In this document: in pieces, positions 1 to 8,951 of the stretch
Numbering within the stretch: the stretch's first letter is position 1
Layout: each line of letters starts with the position of its first letter
DNA from: Nitrospinaceae bacterium
GTDB lineage: Bacteria > Nitrospinota_A > UBA7883 > JAJDBK01
Assembly (NCBI GenBank): GCA_029261405.1
Contig: JAJDBK010000011.1
Coordinates: 62,001-126,000, forward strand
Direction of reading: 5' to 3'
Length of the DNA stretch: 64,000 bases
Notes under the pieces: generated by a model
Databases searched by the model: none
What the model was told of the DNA's origin: nothing
What the model saw: the letters and a program-made list of their open reading frames with translations, nothing else
Position numbers and translations under genes: made by a program

Positions 1-302
1 TTAATAAGGGAAATTGCCGTGAGAGAAAAACCTGCGTCATCGACTGAACCGGCAAGTCCCATATGCATAAATTTGGCCTTCGATTCCGCATACGATGCTG
101 TATGGCCGTATTTTGAGTTAATCAGGTCCATTCTTTTCAGCGCCTCATCGGTTTTGCCCTGTTTATACAACAAAATTACTTCCTTAATGGCTTTTTGGGC
201 CGCCATTTCCGTGGGCAGGTCGGTGGCGCCGCCTCCGCCACCGGAACAGGCCGTAAAAGTTATGGCAAAAATAATGGCTACTATGGAATTGAATGGTTTC
301 AT
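1..302 (-). CDS. small lipoprotein, 3' end outside window (partial)
   Basis: Read on the minus strand, an ATG at 302-300 opens a frame that stays open to base 1, so the C-terminus is missing. The protein starts MKPFNSIVAIIFAITFTAC, a type II signal peptide with a lipobox ending at Cys19, followed by a Ser/Gly-rich linker. The rest seen here (about 80 residues) is helical and reads like a TPR-type repeat (EVILLYKQGKTDEALKRMDL), so it is probably a periplasm-facing lipoprotein with a helical repeat. It starts 7 bases after the stop of the MotB-like gene and is probably co-transcribed with it. The function is unknown. A role beside the MotB-like protein in the envelope is only an inference. Confidence 0.72.
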   Translation of the reverse strand, partial: MKPFNSIVAIIFAITFTACSGGGGGATDLPTEMAAQKAIKEVILLYKQGKTDEALKRMDLINSKYGHTASYAESKAKFMHMGLAGSVDDAGFSLTAISLI

Positions 303-309
303 CCGATTA

Positions 310-1224
310 TTACCCCAATTTAAAAAGAAACTCTACTCGCCGATTCAGTATACGGGTTTCGGGTCTGTCGTTGGAAAATAGTGGTCTGGAATCGGCGAAC
401 CCCGCGGCCGCCAACTTATGAGCGGGCGCCCCCTTCTCAAGCAGGTACTGCAAAACTGTGGAAGCCCGGATCACCGAAAGCTCCCAGTTGGAGGGATATT
501 GCGCTGACCGTACCTTCGTACTGTCGGTATGCCCTTCGACCACCAGAAAAAGATTCTTGTTTCCGCTTAGAAGACCCACCACGCTGTCGAGAAAACCGAC
601 CCCCTTCGGGTTCAACTCCGCCGTACCGGCCTTAAATAGCAGGCGGCTTTTCATTCTGACTCTGACCCCTTCGTCGGTGGAAGTTATGGAGGCCGAACCC
701 TGATGGCCCTCCCGGACCACAGCGTCATGCACAACATTAACGAGCTTCTCCCTCGGGCTGGAACTGGCCGCGCTTATATTGCTGTCTACATCGGCCATCT
801 CACCCTGGGAGACCGCCTGATAGGAGCCACTGGTCAGATCGCTTACCCCGAACCTTTCGGCCATGGAACCGACCAGTTCACGGTATTTCACTACATCCAT
901 ATTTGAAAAAGAGAGGATGAGAACGAAAAACGTCAGCAACAAGGTGGCCAGGTCTGCGAAAGTCACAACCCAGGCGGGAATTTCAGCTTCACTCTTTTCG
1001 ATTTTCCCCTTTCGAGGCGGAGGGGGCGGCTCCAGGGCGGCGATCTCATCATCGCTCGCTTTTCTCGCGGAGATTTTTCTGCCGTCCCGGGCGGCCCTGA
1101 TTTTTGTTTTGCAATTCGGGCAGGAATAGATAATACCTTTAACAGAGATCTTGTTGACCGGCGCCTTGGCCTTGGTTTTACACGACGGACAAGGGATAGA
1201 CACCGAAGAGGCCGCCGCCACCAT
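310..1224 (-). CDS. MotB/OmpA-family protein with N-terminal zinc ribbon
   Basis: 304 aa. Residues 12-38 hold two CxxC pairs (C12/C15 and C35/C38), a zinc-ribbon-like module. Residues 83-108 are the single MotB-type membrane segment with the motif TFADLATLLLTFF; Asp91 matches the proton-binding Asp of MotB. Residues 190-304 form an OmpA-like peptidoglycan-binding domain (VVEGHTDST, later NRRVEF). The family anchors flagellar or related ion-driven stators to the cell wall. A cytoplasmic zinc ribbon ahead of the membrane helix is not part of ordinary MotB. No motA lies in the window, so the partner is unknown; another energised complex is possible. The start at 1224 is backed by AAGGAG a few bases upstream. 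Confidence 0.85.
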   Translation of the reverse strand: MVAAASSVSIPCPSCKTKAKAPVNKISVKGIIYSCPNCKTKIRAARDGRKISARKASDDEIAALEPPPPPRKGKIEKSEAEIPAWVVTFADLATLLLTFFVLILSFSNMDVVKYRELVGSMAERFGVSDLTSGSYQAVSQGEMADVDSNISAASSSPREKLVNVVHDAVVREGHQGSASITSTDEGVRVRMKSRLLFKAGTAELNPKGVGFLDSVVGLLSGNKNLFLVVEGHTDSTKVRSAQYPSNWELSVIRASTVLQYLLEKGAPAHKLAAAGFADSRPLFSNDRPETRILNRRVEFLFKLG

Positions 1225-1357
1225 CTCTTCTCCTTAACTAGTTTATTACGATACTCAAGTGAAACCAGACCGAGTCTTACCCTCGTTACGATATCACATG
1301 AAGAAGCCGGGCTAAACCTGATTCTCCACTACTTATCGACCGATTCTGGTATTATAA

Positions 1358-2692
<1,335 letters not shown>

Positions 2693-2751
2693 GGTGGCGA
2701 AACCAAGGTTTCCCATCATAGCTAGACCAAGTCTGTTGTATAATCCATAAG

Positions 2752-3045
2752 ATGGAAAAGAGTAAGAAATTCTTTCTTCCGCTTATGGTGGTTATGGTGG
2801 CTGTTGCGCTAGGATTCGCCGCTTACCATAAGCAGAACGGGCTTGCCGATGTCTTTGAACTGGAAAAAGCCATCGTCTCTCTTGACGATCGTATCATCGC
2901 CGTAAAGGACGAAAACGACCGATTGCGAATGGAACTCCTGGCGCTTGAGACCAGTGATCTCTATATCGAATCGATCGCCAGGGAGAGCCTGGGGCTTGTC
3001 AAACCGGGCGAGACCGTCTACGAATTTCTCGATTCTGAAAACTGA
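2752..3045 (+). CDS. ftsB: FtsB/DivIC-family septum formation initiator
   Basis: 97 aa. It has a short cytoplasmic N-terminus, one membrane helix (about residues 7-24, FFLPLMVVMVAVALGFAAY), a coiled coil (about 35-70, DRIIAVKDENDRLRMELLAL) and a short end with ARESLGLVKPGE, the typical FtsB/DivIC pattern. The family bridges early and late divisome proteins with FtsL and FtsQ. There is no clear Shine-Dalgarno before the ATG, but a perfect TATAAT lies at 2739-2744, only 8 bases from it. That spacing would give a nearly leaderless transcript; read-through from eno is also possible. Confidence 0.85.
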   Translation: MEKSKKFFLPLMVVMVAVALGFAAYHKQNGLADVFELEKAIVSLDDRIIAVKDENDRLRMELLALETSDLYIESIARESLGLVKPGETVYEFLDSEN

Positions 3046-3089
3046 GAACCTATTCAGTACATCCTTGAACAAAAAACCCTGAGGCGAAT

Positions 3090-5498
3090 ATGGCTTATGT
3101 TGAGTGGGACGATCTGTACAGCGTCCGAGTCGAGGAGATAGACAGACAACACAAGAAGATCTTCGACTATATAAACCAGCTTCACACCGCCATGAAAAGT
3201 GGCGCTGATATGAGTGAGATCGAGAAAATACTCAACAGCCTCGTCGATTATACGGCTACACATTTCGCTGAGGAAGAAGCGAAACTTGCCAGAAGCAAAT
3301 ACCCGGACCTCGACGCCCACAAAAAACTGCATGTCAACCTTGTCAACGAGGTGATCGGATATGCGGAGAAAGTAAAGAGCGGCGAGCTTTCCGTCAGCGT
3401 AAAACTGATGAAATTCCTCACGGAGTGGTTGCAGAACCATATCCTCAAGGTCGATAAGGGGTATACCCAATTCCTTCTGGACGCCGGGGAACAGGAAACT
3501 ACGAGAAAGGACACGACAACTACTTCAAGAACCTCGTCGATTCGCTCCCATAAAAGGTCGGTTTTTAGTGTAGCTGGCATCCAGGGGAAGATGATTCTGG
3601 CGTTTTTCGCCATGGCGTTTATGATTGCAGTGGTTGGCGCAGTCGGATATTCGAGCAATACCTATATTTCAACTATCGTAAATGATGAATTGACGGAAGT
3701 CTGGGACGCATCCGATATCGTCATGGAGAGTATGATTGATGTCGGATCGTACATGTGGGTTGTCAGCGCAAACACCCGGCAATACTCGGAGGAAGCGCAG
3801 GTCGACGGTAAAGAGACCTCCGATAAAAACGCCAAAAATTTCCAGGAGTCTATGGCCAAACTTCGCATCAAAGGCATCATTCCGGCCAAATATATAGACA
3901 GCGCAAAAACCGATTTTGAAACCACCAGGAAGCTGGAGGCAAAACTGCTTGGGCTGGCCATAGGTAAATACGAAGCTATGAGTGAAGCTGATCTGGCGGC
4001 GGTAAACCTGAAATCGGTAGCACAAAAAAATGGGCATGACCTGTCGGACATATTGCTGATCGAAAACTACATAATGGCGGTCAACGACTACGCCGCCTAT
4101 GCCGACAGCGAAATCAAGCTCGAATTCGAGCGGTACGGTGATCGCCTGCGCAAGGTATTTCCAGCCAACAGCAATGTGTCATCATCATTCGGGAAACTCG
4201 TATCAAAAGCTGACAGGCTTGTGGCCGTTACCGAAGAATACATAACCACCGAAAAAGAGTTTGGAAAGATTGGTCGCAGATTGGTGGATAAACTCTCCGA
4301 ACTGGAAAAAGGAGGGGATGGAATTACCGGAACCAACGAACTGACAGAACAGATCCTGAAAAATTTGCATGACACTATCATCTCATCCACTTCCCTTCTT
4401 GTTGGAGTTACGCTCCTCGGTCTCGTTTTCGGCTTCACTCTGGCGATAATCATGTCGAACCGGCTCGTTTCACCGATTCGAAACGCCGTTTCCGCCATCC
4501 AGAACATTGCTGAAGGAGAAGGAGACCTGACAGCGAGAATCACGGTTGCCAGTGAAGATGAGATTGGTGAAATGGCCGAATGGACGAACATTTTCATCGA
4601 AAAAACCCAAGATATTATTAAGAATATCGCACAATCGAGTGGCGCGTTGGCCAATACGGCTAAAGAACTCGATGGTTCGTCAGCCATGCTGGCAGTGACA
4701 GCGGACCAAATGCGGGTAGACTCATCAGGCGCGTCCGGCGCCATCGAAGAATCGAAAAACAACATTTCCGATATAGCCGAATCAGCCGATTCCATGTCCA
4801 CATCTGTCTCCGCCGTGGCCGCCGCCATGGAAGAGATGAGCGCTTCAATCAACGAAGTGTCGCAAAGCACATTGAAGGGTCTTGGCATCGCACAAAACGC
4901 CAACGAACGAGCCACTTCAGCAAACTCTGCCATATTGCGCCTGAGCGAATCATCTGTAGAAATAAATAAGGTCCTCGACACTATTAAAGGTTTCGCTGAC
5001 CAGACAAAGCTGCTGGCCCTCAACGCCACCATCGAAGCCGCCGCCGCCGGAGAAGCTGGCAGAGGTTTCGCCGTGGTCGCCGATGAGGTGCGGGACCTAG
5101 CCAGACAAACCAACGCCGCCACCGAGGATATTTCAGATCAGATAGCGGTAATGCAATCGACCATTACCGACACCATTACATCGATAAAATCGATCAGTGA
5201 AGTTATCTCCGATATGAACGAGATTTCACATATCATCTCCTCAACCGTGGAAGAACAATCTGCGACCATTAACGAAATAGCCAGCAACTCAGCCACCTCC
5301 TCCCATCTTGCCGATGATATCGCCGAAAAAATCAAACATGTCTCCGATGCGAGTGTCGATATCTCAAAAAATATAACTGAAATCGACAAAGCCTCCCGCA
5401 AAACCGCCATGAACGCCAGTCAGTCAAACGCAGGAGCCATGGAACTATCCCAACACGCACAACGACTAAACAAAGTAGTAACAAGATTCAAATACTAG
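3090..5498 (+). CDS. bacteriohemerythrin-methyl-accepting chemotaxis protein fusion
   Basis: 802 aa. Residues 1-130 are a bacteriohemerythrin with all seven diiron ligands in place: H21, H58, E62, H77, H81, H117, D122. A membrane helix at about 168-187, a sensory region to about 430, a second helix at about 430-455, a HAMP domain and a signalling domain follow; the hairpin tip is near [18 protein letters not shown]. The hemerythrin lies before the first helix and so faces the cytoplasm. Hemerythrins of this type bind O2 or NO, so an aerotaxis or redox receptor is likely; the ligand of the region between the helices is unknown. No che genes are nearby. GAGG precedes the ATG. Confidence 0.95.
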   Translation: MAYVEWDDLYSVRVEEIDRQHKKIFDYINQLHTAMKSGADMSEIEKILNSLVDYTATHFAEEEAKLARSKYPDLDAHKKLHVNLVNEVIGYAEKVKSGELSVSVKLMKFLTEWLQNHILKVDKGYTQFLLDAGEQETTRKDTTTTSRTSSIRSHKRSVFSVAGIQGKMILAFFAMAFMIAVVGAVGYSSNTYISTIVNDELTEVWDASDIVMESMIDVGSYMWVVSANTRQYSEEAQVDGKETSDKNAKNFQESMAKLRIKGIIPAKYIDSAKTDFETTRKLEAKLLGLAIGKYEAMSEADLAAVNLKSVAQKNGHDLSDILLIENYIMAVNDYAAYADSEIKLEFERYGDRLRKVFPANSNVSSSFGKLVSKADRLVAVTEEYITTEKEFGKIGRRLVDKLSELEKGGDGITGTNELTEQILKNLHDTIISSTSLLVGVTLLGLVFGFTLAIIMSNRLVSPIRNAVSAIQNIAEGEGDLTARITVASEDEIGEMAEWTNIFIEKTQDIIKNIAQSSGALANTAKELDGSSAMLAVTADQMRVDSSGASGAIEESKNNISDIAESADSMSTSVSAVAAAMEEMSASINEVSQSTLKGLGIAQNANERATSANSAILRLSESSVEINKVLDTIKGFADQTKLLALNATIEAAAAGEAGRGFAVVADEVRDLARQTNAATEDISDQIAVMQSTITDTITSIKSISEVISDMNEISHIISSTVEEQSATINEIASNSATSSHLADDIAEKIKHVSDASVDISKNITEIDKASRKTAMNASQSNAGAMELSQHAQRLNKVVTRFKY

Positions 5499-5586
5499 GT
5501 GCGTGGCGCACACCCAATATCGCTTCGCTGGAAAACCGATGGTCCGTTTACATCTGTTCGCCGGGGTGGCGGGGCCACACCCAATT
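5499..5586 (+). repeat. two palindromic repeat units (GTG..CAC-ACCCAAT type)
   Basis: Two related units lie 67 bases apart straight after the chemoreceptor stop. Each is a 13-base imperfect palindrome followed by ACCCAAT: GTGCGTGGCGCAC at 5499-5511 and GTGGCGGGGCCAC at 5566-5578. Related CACACCCA units occur on the opposite strand at 6770-6787 and 6857-6874, so the patch between them is bracketed by inverted copies. They look like REP-type intergenic palindromes. Confidence 0.5.
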
Positions 5587-5944
5587 GCGGCCTTACCGCT
5601 CCACCCACCACTGCTATCTAAGTCATGGTGACAAGGATGAGAGTGGGATAACTCCGTTCCCTTAATAGTTTAAAAATGGACATGGATTAAACTATCTGGC
5701 TTACTTTCCCACAAGGTGGAGGCTCCGGGATGTCGTCCGTGATTTCTTAGCTCCGGCTCGTTCAATCAACTCCCCCCACCGACCGCTCAGGAAACGGACG
5801 TATCCTTCACGAGAGGAGAGGGAGGAAAAAGCATTAATAATATTACGTCTCCTTTACAAACCGGCGATGCGATCCCATATTGAAAGCATCATAAATTGAG
5901 ACGCAAATAAAAAAAATGACAGGTACAAACTTTACAAGGGAATA
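5587..5944. other. non-coding stretch before the low-GC gene
   Basis: About 360 bases without a convincing gene. The left part keeps the base composition of the neighbourhood. From about 5820 it becomes AT-rich and runs into the gene at 5945. I see no clear promoter, tRNA or riboswitch here. Confidence 0.4.
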
Positions 5945-6427
5945 ATGATGGACGAGAAAATGAGGGAAAAAGAGGATAAAGCTATCGCATTTGAATCTTG
6001 GAAGATGCATATTAGTAGCCACGCGAATTATGACAAACTTATCATCGGGATGGACGGAGCGGCGATAGCGTTTGCTCTCCACGAATCTGCTGAAGTTAAG
6101 GGTGCTGGTTTAGTGGCCCTGATCTTTCTGGTAATTGCTCTTTGTTGCTGGGGCTGGAGTATTCTAAACGCATTAAAGAGCCTTATCGCAAATGACGCTA
6201 TCGTAAGGTACACATACCAAGGCACAGAAAGCCCAGCGGAAAAGCCTGAGTTATCGAAAAAAGTGAAAGGGCTTGGAAATGATGCCTACACATACAGAGA
6301 AGATTTGCATTTATCCTTCATATTTGGGTGCATTGCGTTTATCGTGTACCACTTCATCGTACTATATTTTTCTGCACCACAGGTGACGATTGCCTCTTGT
6401 GTAAAGGCGGGTATGACCCAACTTTAG
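5945..6427 (+). CDS. hypothetical small membrane protein
   Basis: 160 aa, not recognised. It has a charged N-terminus (MMDEKMREKEDKAIAFESWK) and hydrophobic stretches at about 34-49, 55-78 (GAGLVALIFLVIALCCWGWS) and 120-143 (SFIFGCIAFIVYHFIVLYFS), so two or three membrane helices with a cytoplasmic loop between. This layout resembles small membrane effectors of the Pycsar/SLATT kind, but no diagnostic motif is present and this is only a resemblance. GC is about 44% over three sampled lines, below its neighbours, and it sits alone between inverted palindromic repeats. This suggests acquisition by transfer. An AAGGG lies just ahead of the ATG. Confidence 0.62.
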   Translation: MMDEKMREKEDKAIAFESWKMHISSHANYDKLIIGMDGAAIAFALHESAEVKGAGLVALIFLVIALCCWGWSILNALKSLIANDAIVRYTYQGTESPAEKPELSKKVKGLGNDAYTYREDLHLSFIFGCIAFIVYHFIVLYFSAPQVTIASCVKAGMTQL

Positions 6428-6846
6428 CAGTGCGTTGGAGGTACTTTCGAAGGTGGGTCTTTTAATCGCCCTCAAAAGGGCCGGAGGCAGGGAGCGAAGC
6501 GACCCCCCCGACGCGCACCTGAACAGCCGCCAGAATCCCAGCGTTAGATTCTATATATCAAGTACGGTAGAACAGGAACGAGTCGGGACGGCCTACCGGG
6601 CGTTAGCTTGCAAAAAATCGATGGTCATCTGAAAAGACGCCGTTAGATTCCTCATCGACGCACGATGGCTGAAGCGGGGGATTGCTATCGCTGTTTGTCC
6701 GGGTAAGTCGGCAAATGCGAAACTGTGTCCCGGCTCATTTTCACCTAATCACTATCATACAAGCGATGCTGGGTGTGCCCCCGGCGCCGAAGCCCTGGTC
6801 AGAGGCCACGGCGAACAGCTTTTAATCAGTCTCGCGATTCCCAGCG
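6428..6846. other. non-coding stretch with repeated CGTTAG and CCCAGCGTTAG motifs
   Basis: About 420 bases without a convincing gene. CCCAGCGTTAG occurs near 6537-6547 and again at 6839-6849, and CGTTAG also occurs near 6600 and 6641. TGGGTGTGCCCCCGGCGC occurs at 6770-6787 and, identically, at 6857-6874, where it runs into the 3' end of creD. The stretch looks like a pile-up of short repeats and not a gene. Confidence 0.45.
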
Positions 6847-6874
6847 TTAGCGAGAATGGGTGTGCCCCCGGCGC
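6770..6874 (-). repeat. direct pair of 18-base repeats, inverse to those at 5499-5586
   Basis: TGGGTGTGCCCCCGGCGC is identical at 6770-6787 and 6857-6874. Read on the minus strand each contains GGCACACCCA, matching the CACACCCA part of the units at 5499 and 5566. The second copy covers the last codons of creD. GGCCACGGCGA at about 6804-6814 recurs at 37373-37383. Confidence 0.5.
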
Positions 6875-8196
6875 TCGTACCAGTCTATGTTTCTGGTTAT
6901 GTACATTACCACTGAGAGGAATACGAAGAGACCCGCTGACCCGAACAACAATGCAAAATCCTGAAGGCTCATCAGCGTGTAGAGGAAGCCGTAGAGGAAC
7001 AGAAGGATACAGGAGATCATATATACCTGCCGGGATTTTTTGAGAATCGAACGGGAGTAGAGGGTTATCATTCCGACGTTGGCCAGGGTGGCTATCATGT
7101 ACGCTTTCCAGAATCCGATATGCTCCGATATTGATATTAGCATCAGATAGAAAAGGGATAACGCAAAACCGATCATCAGGTACTGGACCGGGTGAATCTG
7201 ATACCTGTTGGTAATTTCAAAGATAAAAAACGCTATAAAGGTAAGGGCGATAAACAAAATTCCGTACTTGGTGGTCCGTTTGATTTTCGTGTAAAAATCG
7301 ACAGGAATGACGAGCCGGACGCCGAACCGTGATTTGCCAATAGAGTGTTCGGAGGCTTTCCACTTCTGCGGATACGATCTGCCGAAGAACGACACATCCC
7401 ATCTTGCTGTAAACCCATCGTCCGAAACTGTCCGTTTTACCGGCAGAAAATTTCCCTGAAAGCTGGGGTCGGGCCAGGGTGACGCCAGGGTGACTGTGGT
7501 TGTCTTCCCCATTGGTCTGAAAAAGAGGTCTTCACTACCGTTAAGGTCGATACTGAACGAAAACCCGATCTTCCTCGATCCCCCCTCAGGGGTCGGCAGT
7601 GGCGCATGGATTCCCTGTTTAAACAGCTTGCAACCCTTGACGCTGGGGAGAAAAGGAATCTCCTTGCCGTCCCACGATATCAGCAGTTCTCCATCAAGCG
7701 ACCTTGTGTCGGGCACACCGAACGCCAGGTGGATTTCATCTTTGAGCAGGTCTTTTTCGTCGATTTTGAGTTTGGAAAAATCGGGTGAGTTAAATTCGCC
7801 GCTAACCAGAAGTTTCACCTTGTATACAGCTACCTGATAGATGCCACGATTTCTTATCTCTGGATCGGCTGTTCCTCTGATCGATAGTGAGTCGGGGAGA
7901 AAATAGGCGTTTTCGATCCGTGATCTCTTCTCGCCGTTTTTGTTGGTGAAATATACGCGGTATGGAGCAACTATAACCGGCCCGGTAAGGTCTTGTTTGC
8001 CTCCCCAGCTTTCACTGACCTCTTTGGCCACGTTTACGCTCAGGTCGGCTCGTTCAGAAATAACACCGTTTATCATGCCCAGAGGAATGAGCGTCAAAAG
8101 GATAAGCAGTCCGATCAGGACAATTTTGTTTTCCAGTATATTTTTCGGTTTGTCACCGGTCTCCACGTTTGACTCTTTTGAACCGCTCATTGTCAC
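6847..8196 (-). CDS. creD: CreD-family inner membrane protein
   Basis: 449 aa. One N-terminal membrane helix (about 26-44, VLIGLLILLTLIPLGMINGV) is followed by the diagnostic CreD segment (SWGGKQDLTGPVIVAPYR), a large periplasmic beta-rich region and a C-terminal block of about five helices. CreD is the inner-membrane protein induced by the CreBC system in E. coli and linked to envelope integrity; its biochemical role is not known. No creB or creC is visible. It follows the fibronectin-type lipoprotein gene by 3 bases, so the two are almost certainly co-transcribed. The last codons lie in a repeated sequence (6857-6874). Confidence 0.9.
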   Translation of the reverse strand: MTMSGSKESNVETGDKPKNILENKIVLIGLLILLTLIPLGMINGVISERADLSVNVAKEVSESWGGKQDLTGPVIVAPYRVYFTNKNGEKRSRIENAYFLPDSLSIRGTADPEIRNRGIYQVAVYKVKLLVSGEFNSPDFSKLKIDEKDLLKDEIHLAFGVPDTRSLDGELLISWDGKEIPFLPSVKGCKLFKQGIHAPLPTPEGGSRKIGFSFSIDLNGSEDLFFRPMGKTTTVTLASPWPDPSFQGNFLPVKRTVSDDGFTARWDVSFFGRSYPQKWKASEHSIGKSRFGVRLVIPVDFYTKIKRTTKYGILFIALTFIAFFIFEITNRYQIHPVQYLMIGFALSLFYLMLISISEHIGFWKAYMIATLANVGMITLYSRSILKKSRQVYMISCILLFLYGFLYTLMSLQDFALLFGSAGLFVFLSVVMYITRNIDWYERRGHTHSR

Positions 8197-8199
8197 ACT

Positions 8200-8877
8200 C
8201 TACCCGGCAATACCAGTATCTTCATCCAGTAACAGTTCTTCCACCGGTGTGCCGGAGACCTCAGCGGAGAGACCGCTTTCCCCGCCTGTGTTAACGGCGC
8301 TTATTCGGTAGAAATATGTCACTCCGGCTGGCAGACCGGCGTGGACGTATGAGGTGGCGCCTGTAACTTCAAACGACGGGTCGGTGTCGCTCACTCCGCC
8401 AACGGTGTTGTAGTAGACGTTGTACGAGTCGGCGTCCCTTGGGCCGGACCAGGAGAGAGTTATCTGGCCTATATCAGACACAGCCGACAGATTCGTCGGG
8501 GTAGACGGAGCGTTCGGCAGGGGGATGGCCGATACTTCGGCGGAAAGTCCCCCTACGACACCGCTCAAGCTGACCGAAGCCACAGCGAAGAAATACTCCA
8601 CGCTGTTTTTGAGGTCGCGGATAACCACGCCCGGCTCGTAGGAAATGACGTAATTGTCTGTCCGGGTGACGTTCGCCGCCGAATCCCAGAAGACAAGATA
8701 GTAGGATGAGTCCTGAATCGCAGGCCACAGGAGGGTCACCTCCGCCGGTCCGACTGTTGCGGTAATTTCCGCCGGAGGGATAATAACAGGATCCTCCACT
8801 TTTGAACCGCATGAGACCAGGGTGAAAAAGGCGCCAAGAAGGATTAACACCCACCCTGTCAGATAACTTGCTTTCAA
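8200..8877 (-). CDS. lipoprotein with two fibronectin type III domains
   Basis: 225 aa. The signal peptide ends in a lipobox (FFTLVSC, Cys23). Two fibronectin type III-like repeats follow, at about residues 35-120 and 128-214; the second reads ITLSWSGPRDADSYNVYYNT. The protein ends with an acidic tail. The start is TTG with GGTGG four bases upstream. It is the first gene of a pair with creD. The same fibronectin subtype occurs in the lipoproteins at 37742 and 40203, so this genome carries a small family of them. Surface or periplasmic protein or sugar binding is the general role of the fold; the ligand is unknown. Confidence 0.8.
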   Translation of the reverse strand: MKASYLTGWVLILLGAFFTLVSCGSKVEDPVIIPPAEITATVGPAEVTLLWPAIQDSSYYLVFWDSAANVTRTDNYVISYEPGVVIRDLKNSVEYFFAVASVSLSGVVGGLSAEVSAIPLPNAPSTPTNLSAVSDIGQITLSWSGPRDADSYNVYYNTVGGVSDTDPSFEVTGATSYVHAGLPAGVTYFYRISAVNTGGESGLSAEVSGTPVEELLLDEDTGIAG

Positions 8878-8908
8878 TAGACCACCCGCTATAATCGTTG
8901 TGTTGATG

Positions 8909-8917
8909 ATTTTAACA
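8909..8917 (-). promoter_or_regulatory. extended -10 promoter element for the lipoprotein-creD pair
   Basis: On the minus strand TGTTAAAAT forms an extended -10 (TGn plus TAAAAT, 5/6 to TATAAT) about 32 bases upstream of the TTG start at 8877. No good -35 is visible, as is usual with extended -10 promoters. Confidence 0.4.
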
Positions 8918-8951
8918 TATATACGCTTGCCGTAATAAATAGGTGGTTTTT

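Noticed and set aside
2693-2720. GAAACC/GGTTTC hairpin after enolase as a terminator
   Set aside because: The loop would be only two bases and no T-run follows.
4097-5122. Long antisense frame of 341 codons inside the chemoreceptor gene
   Set aside because: Shadow of a real, fully motif-supported gene; composition is Ser/Ala-rich with no family.
6435-6632. Frame of 65 codons after the low-GC gene
   Set aside because: Composed of repeat-rich sequence, no ribosome site and no protein-like pattern.
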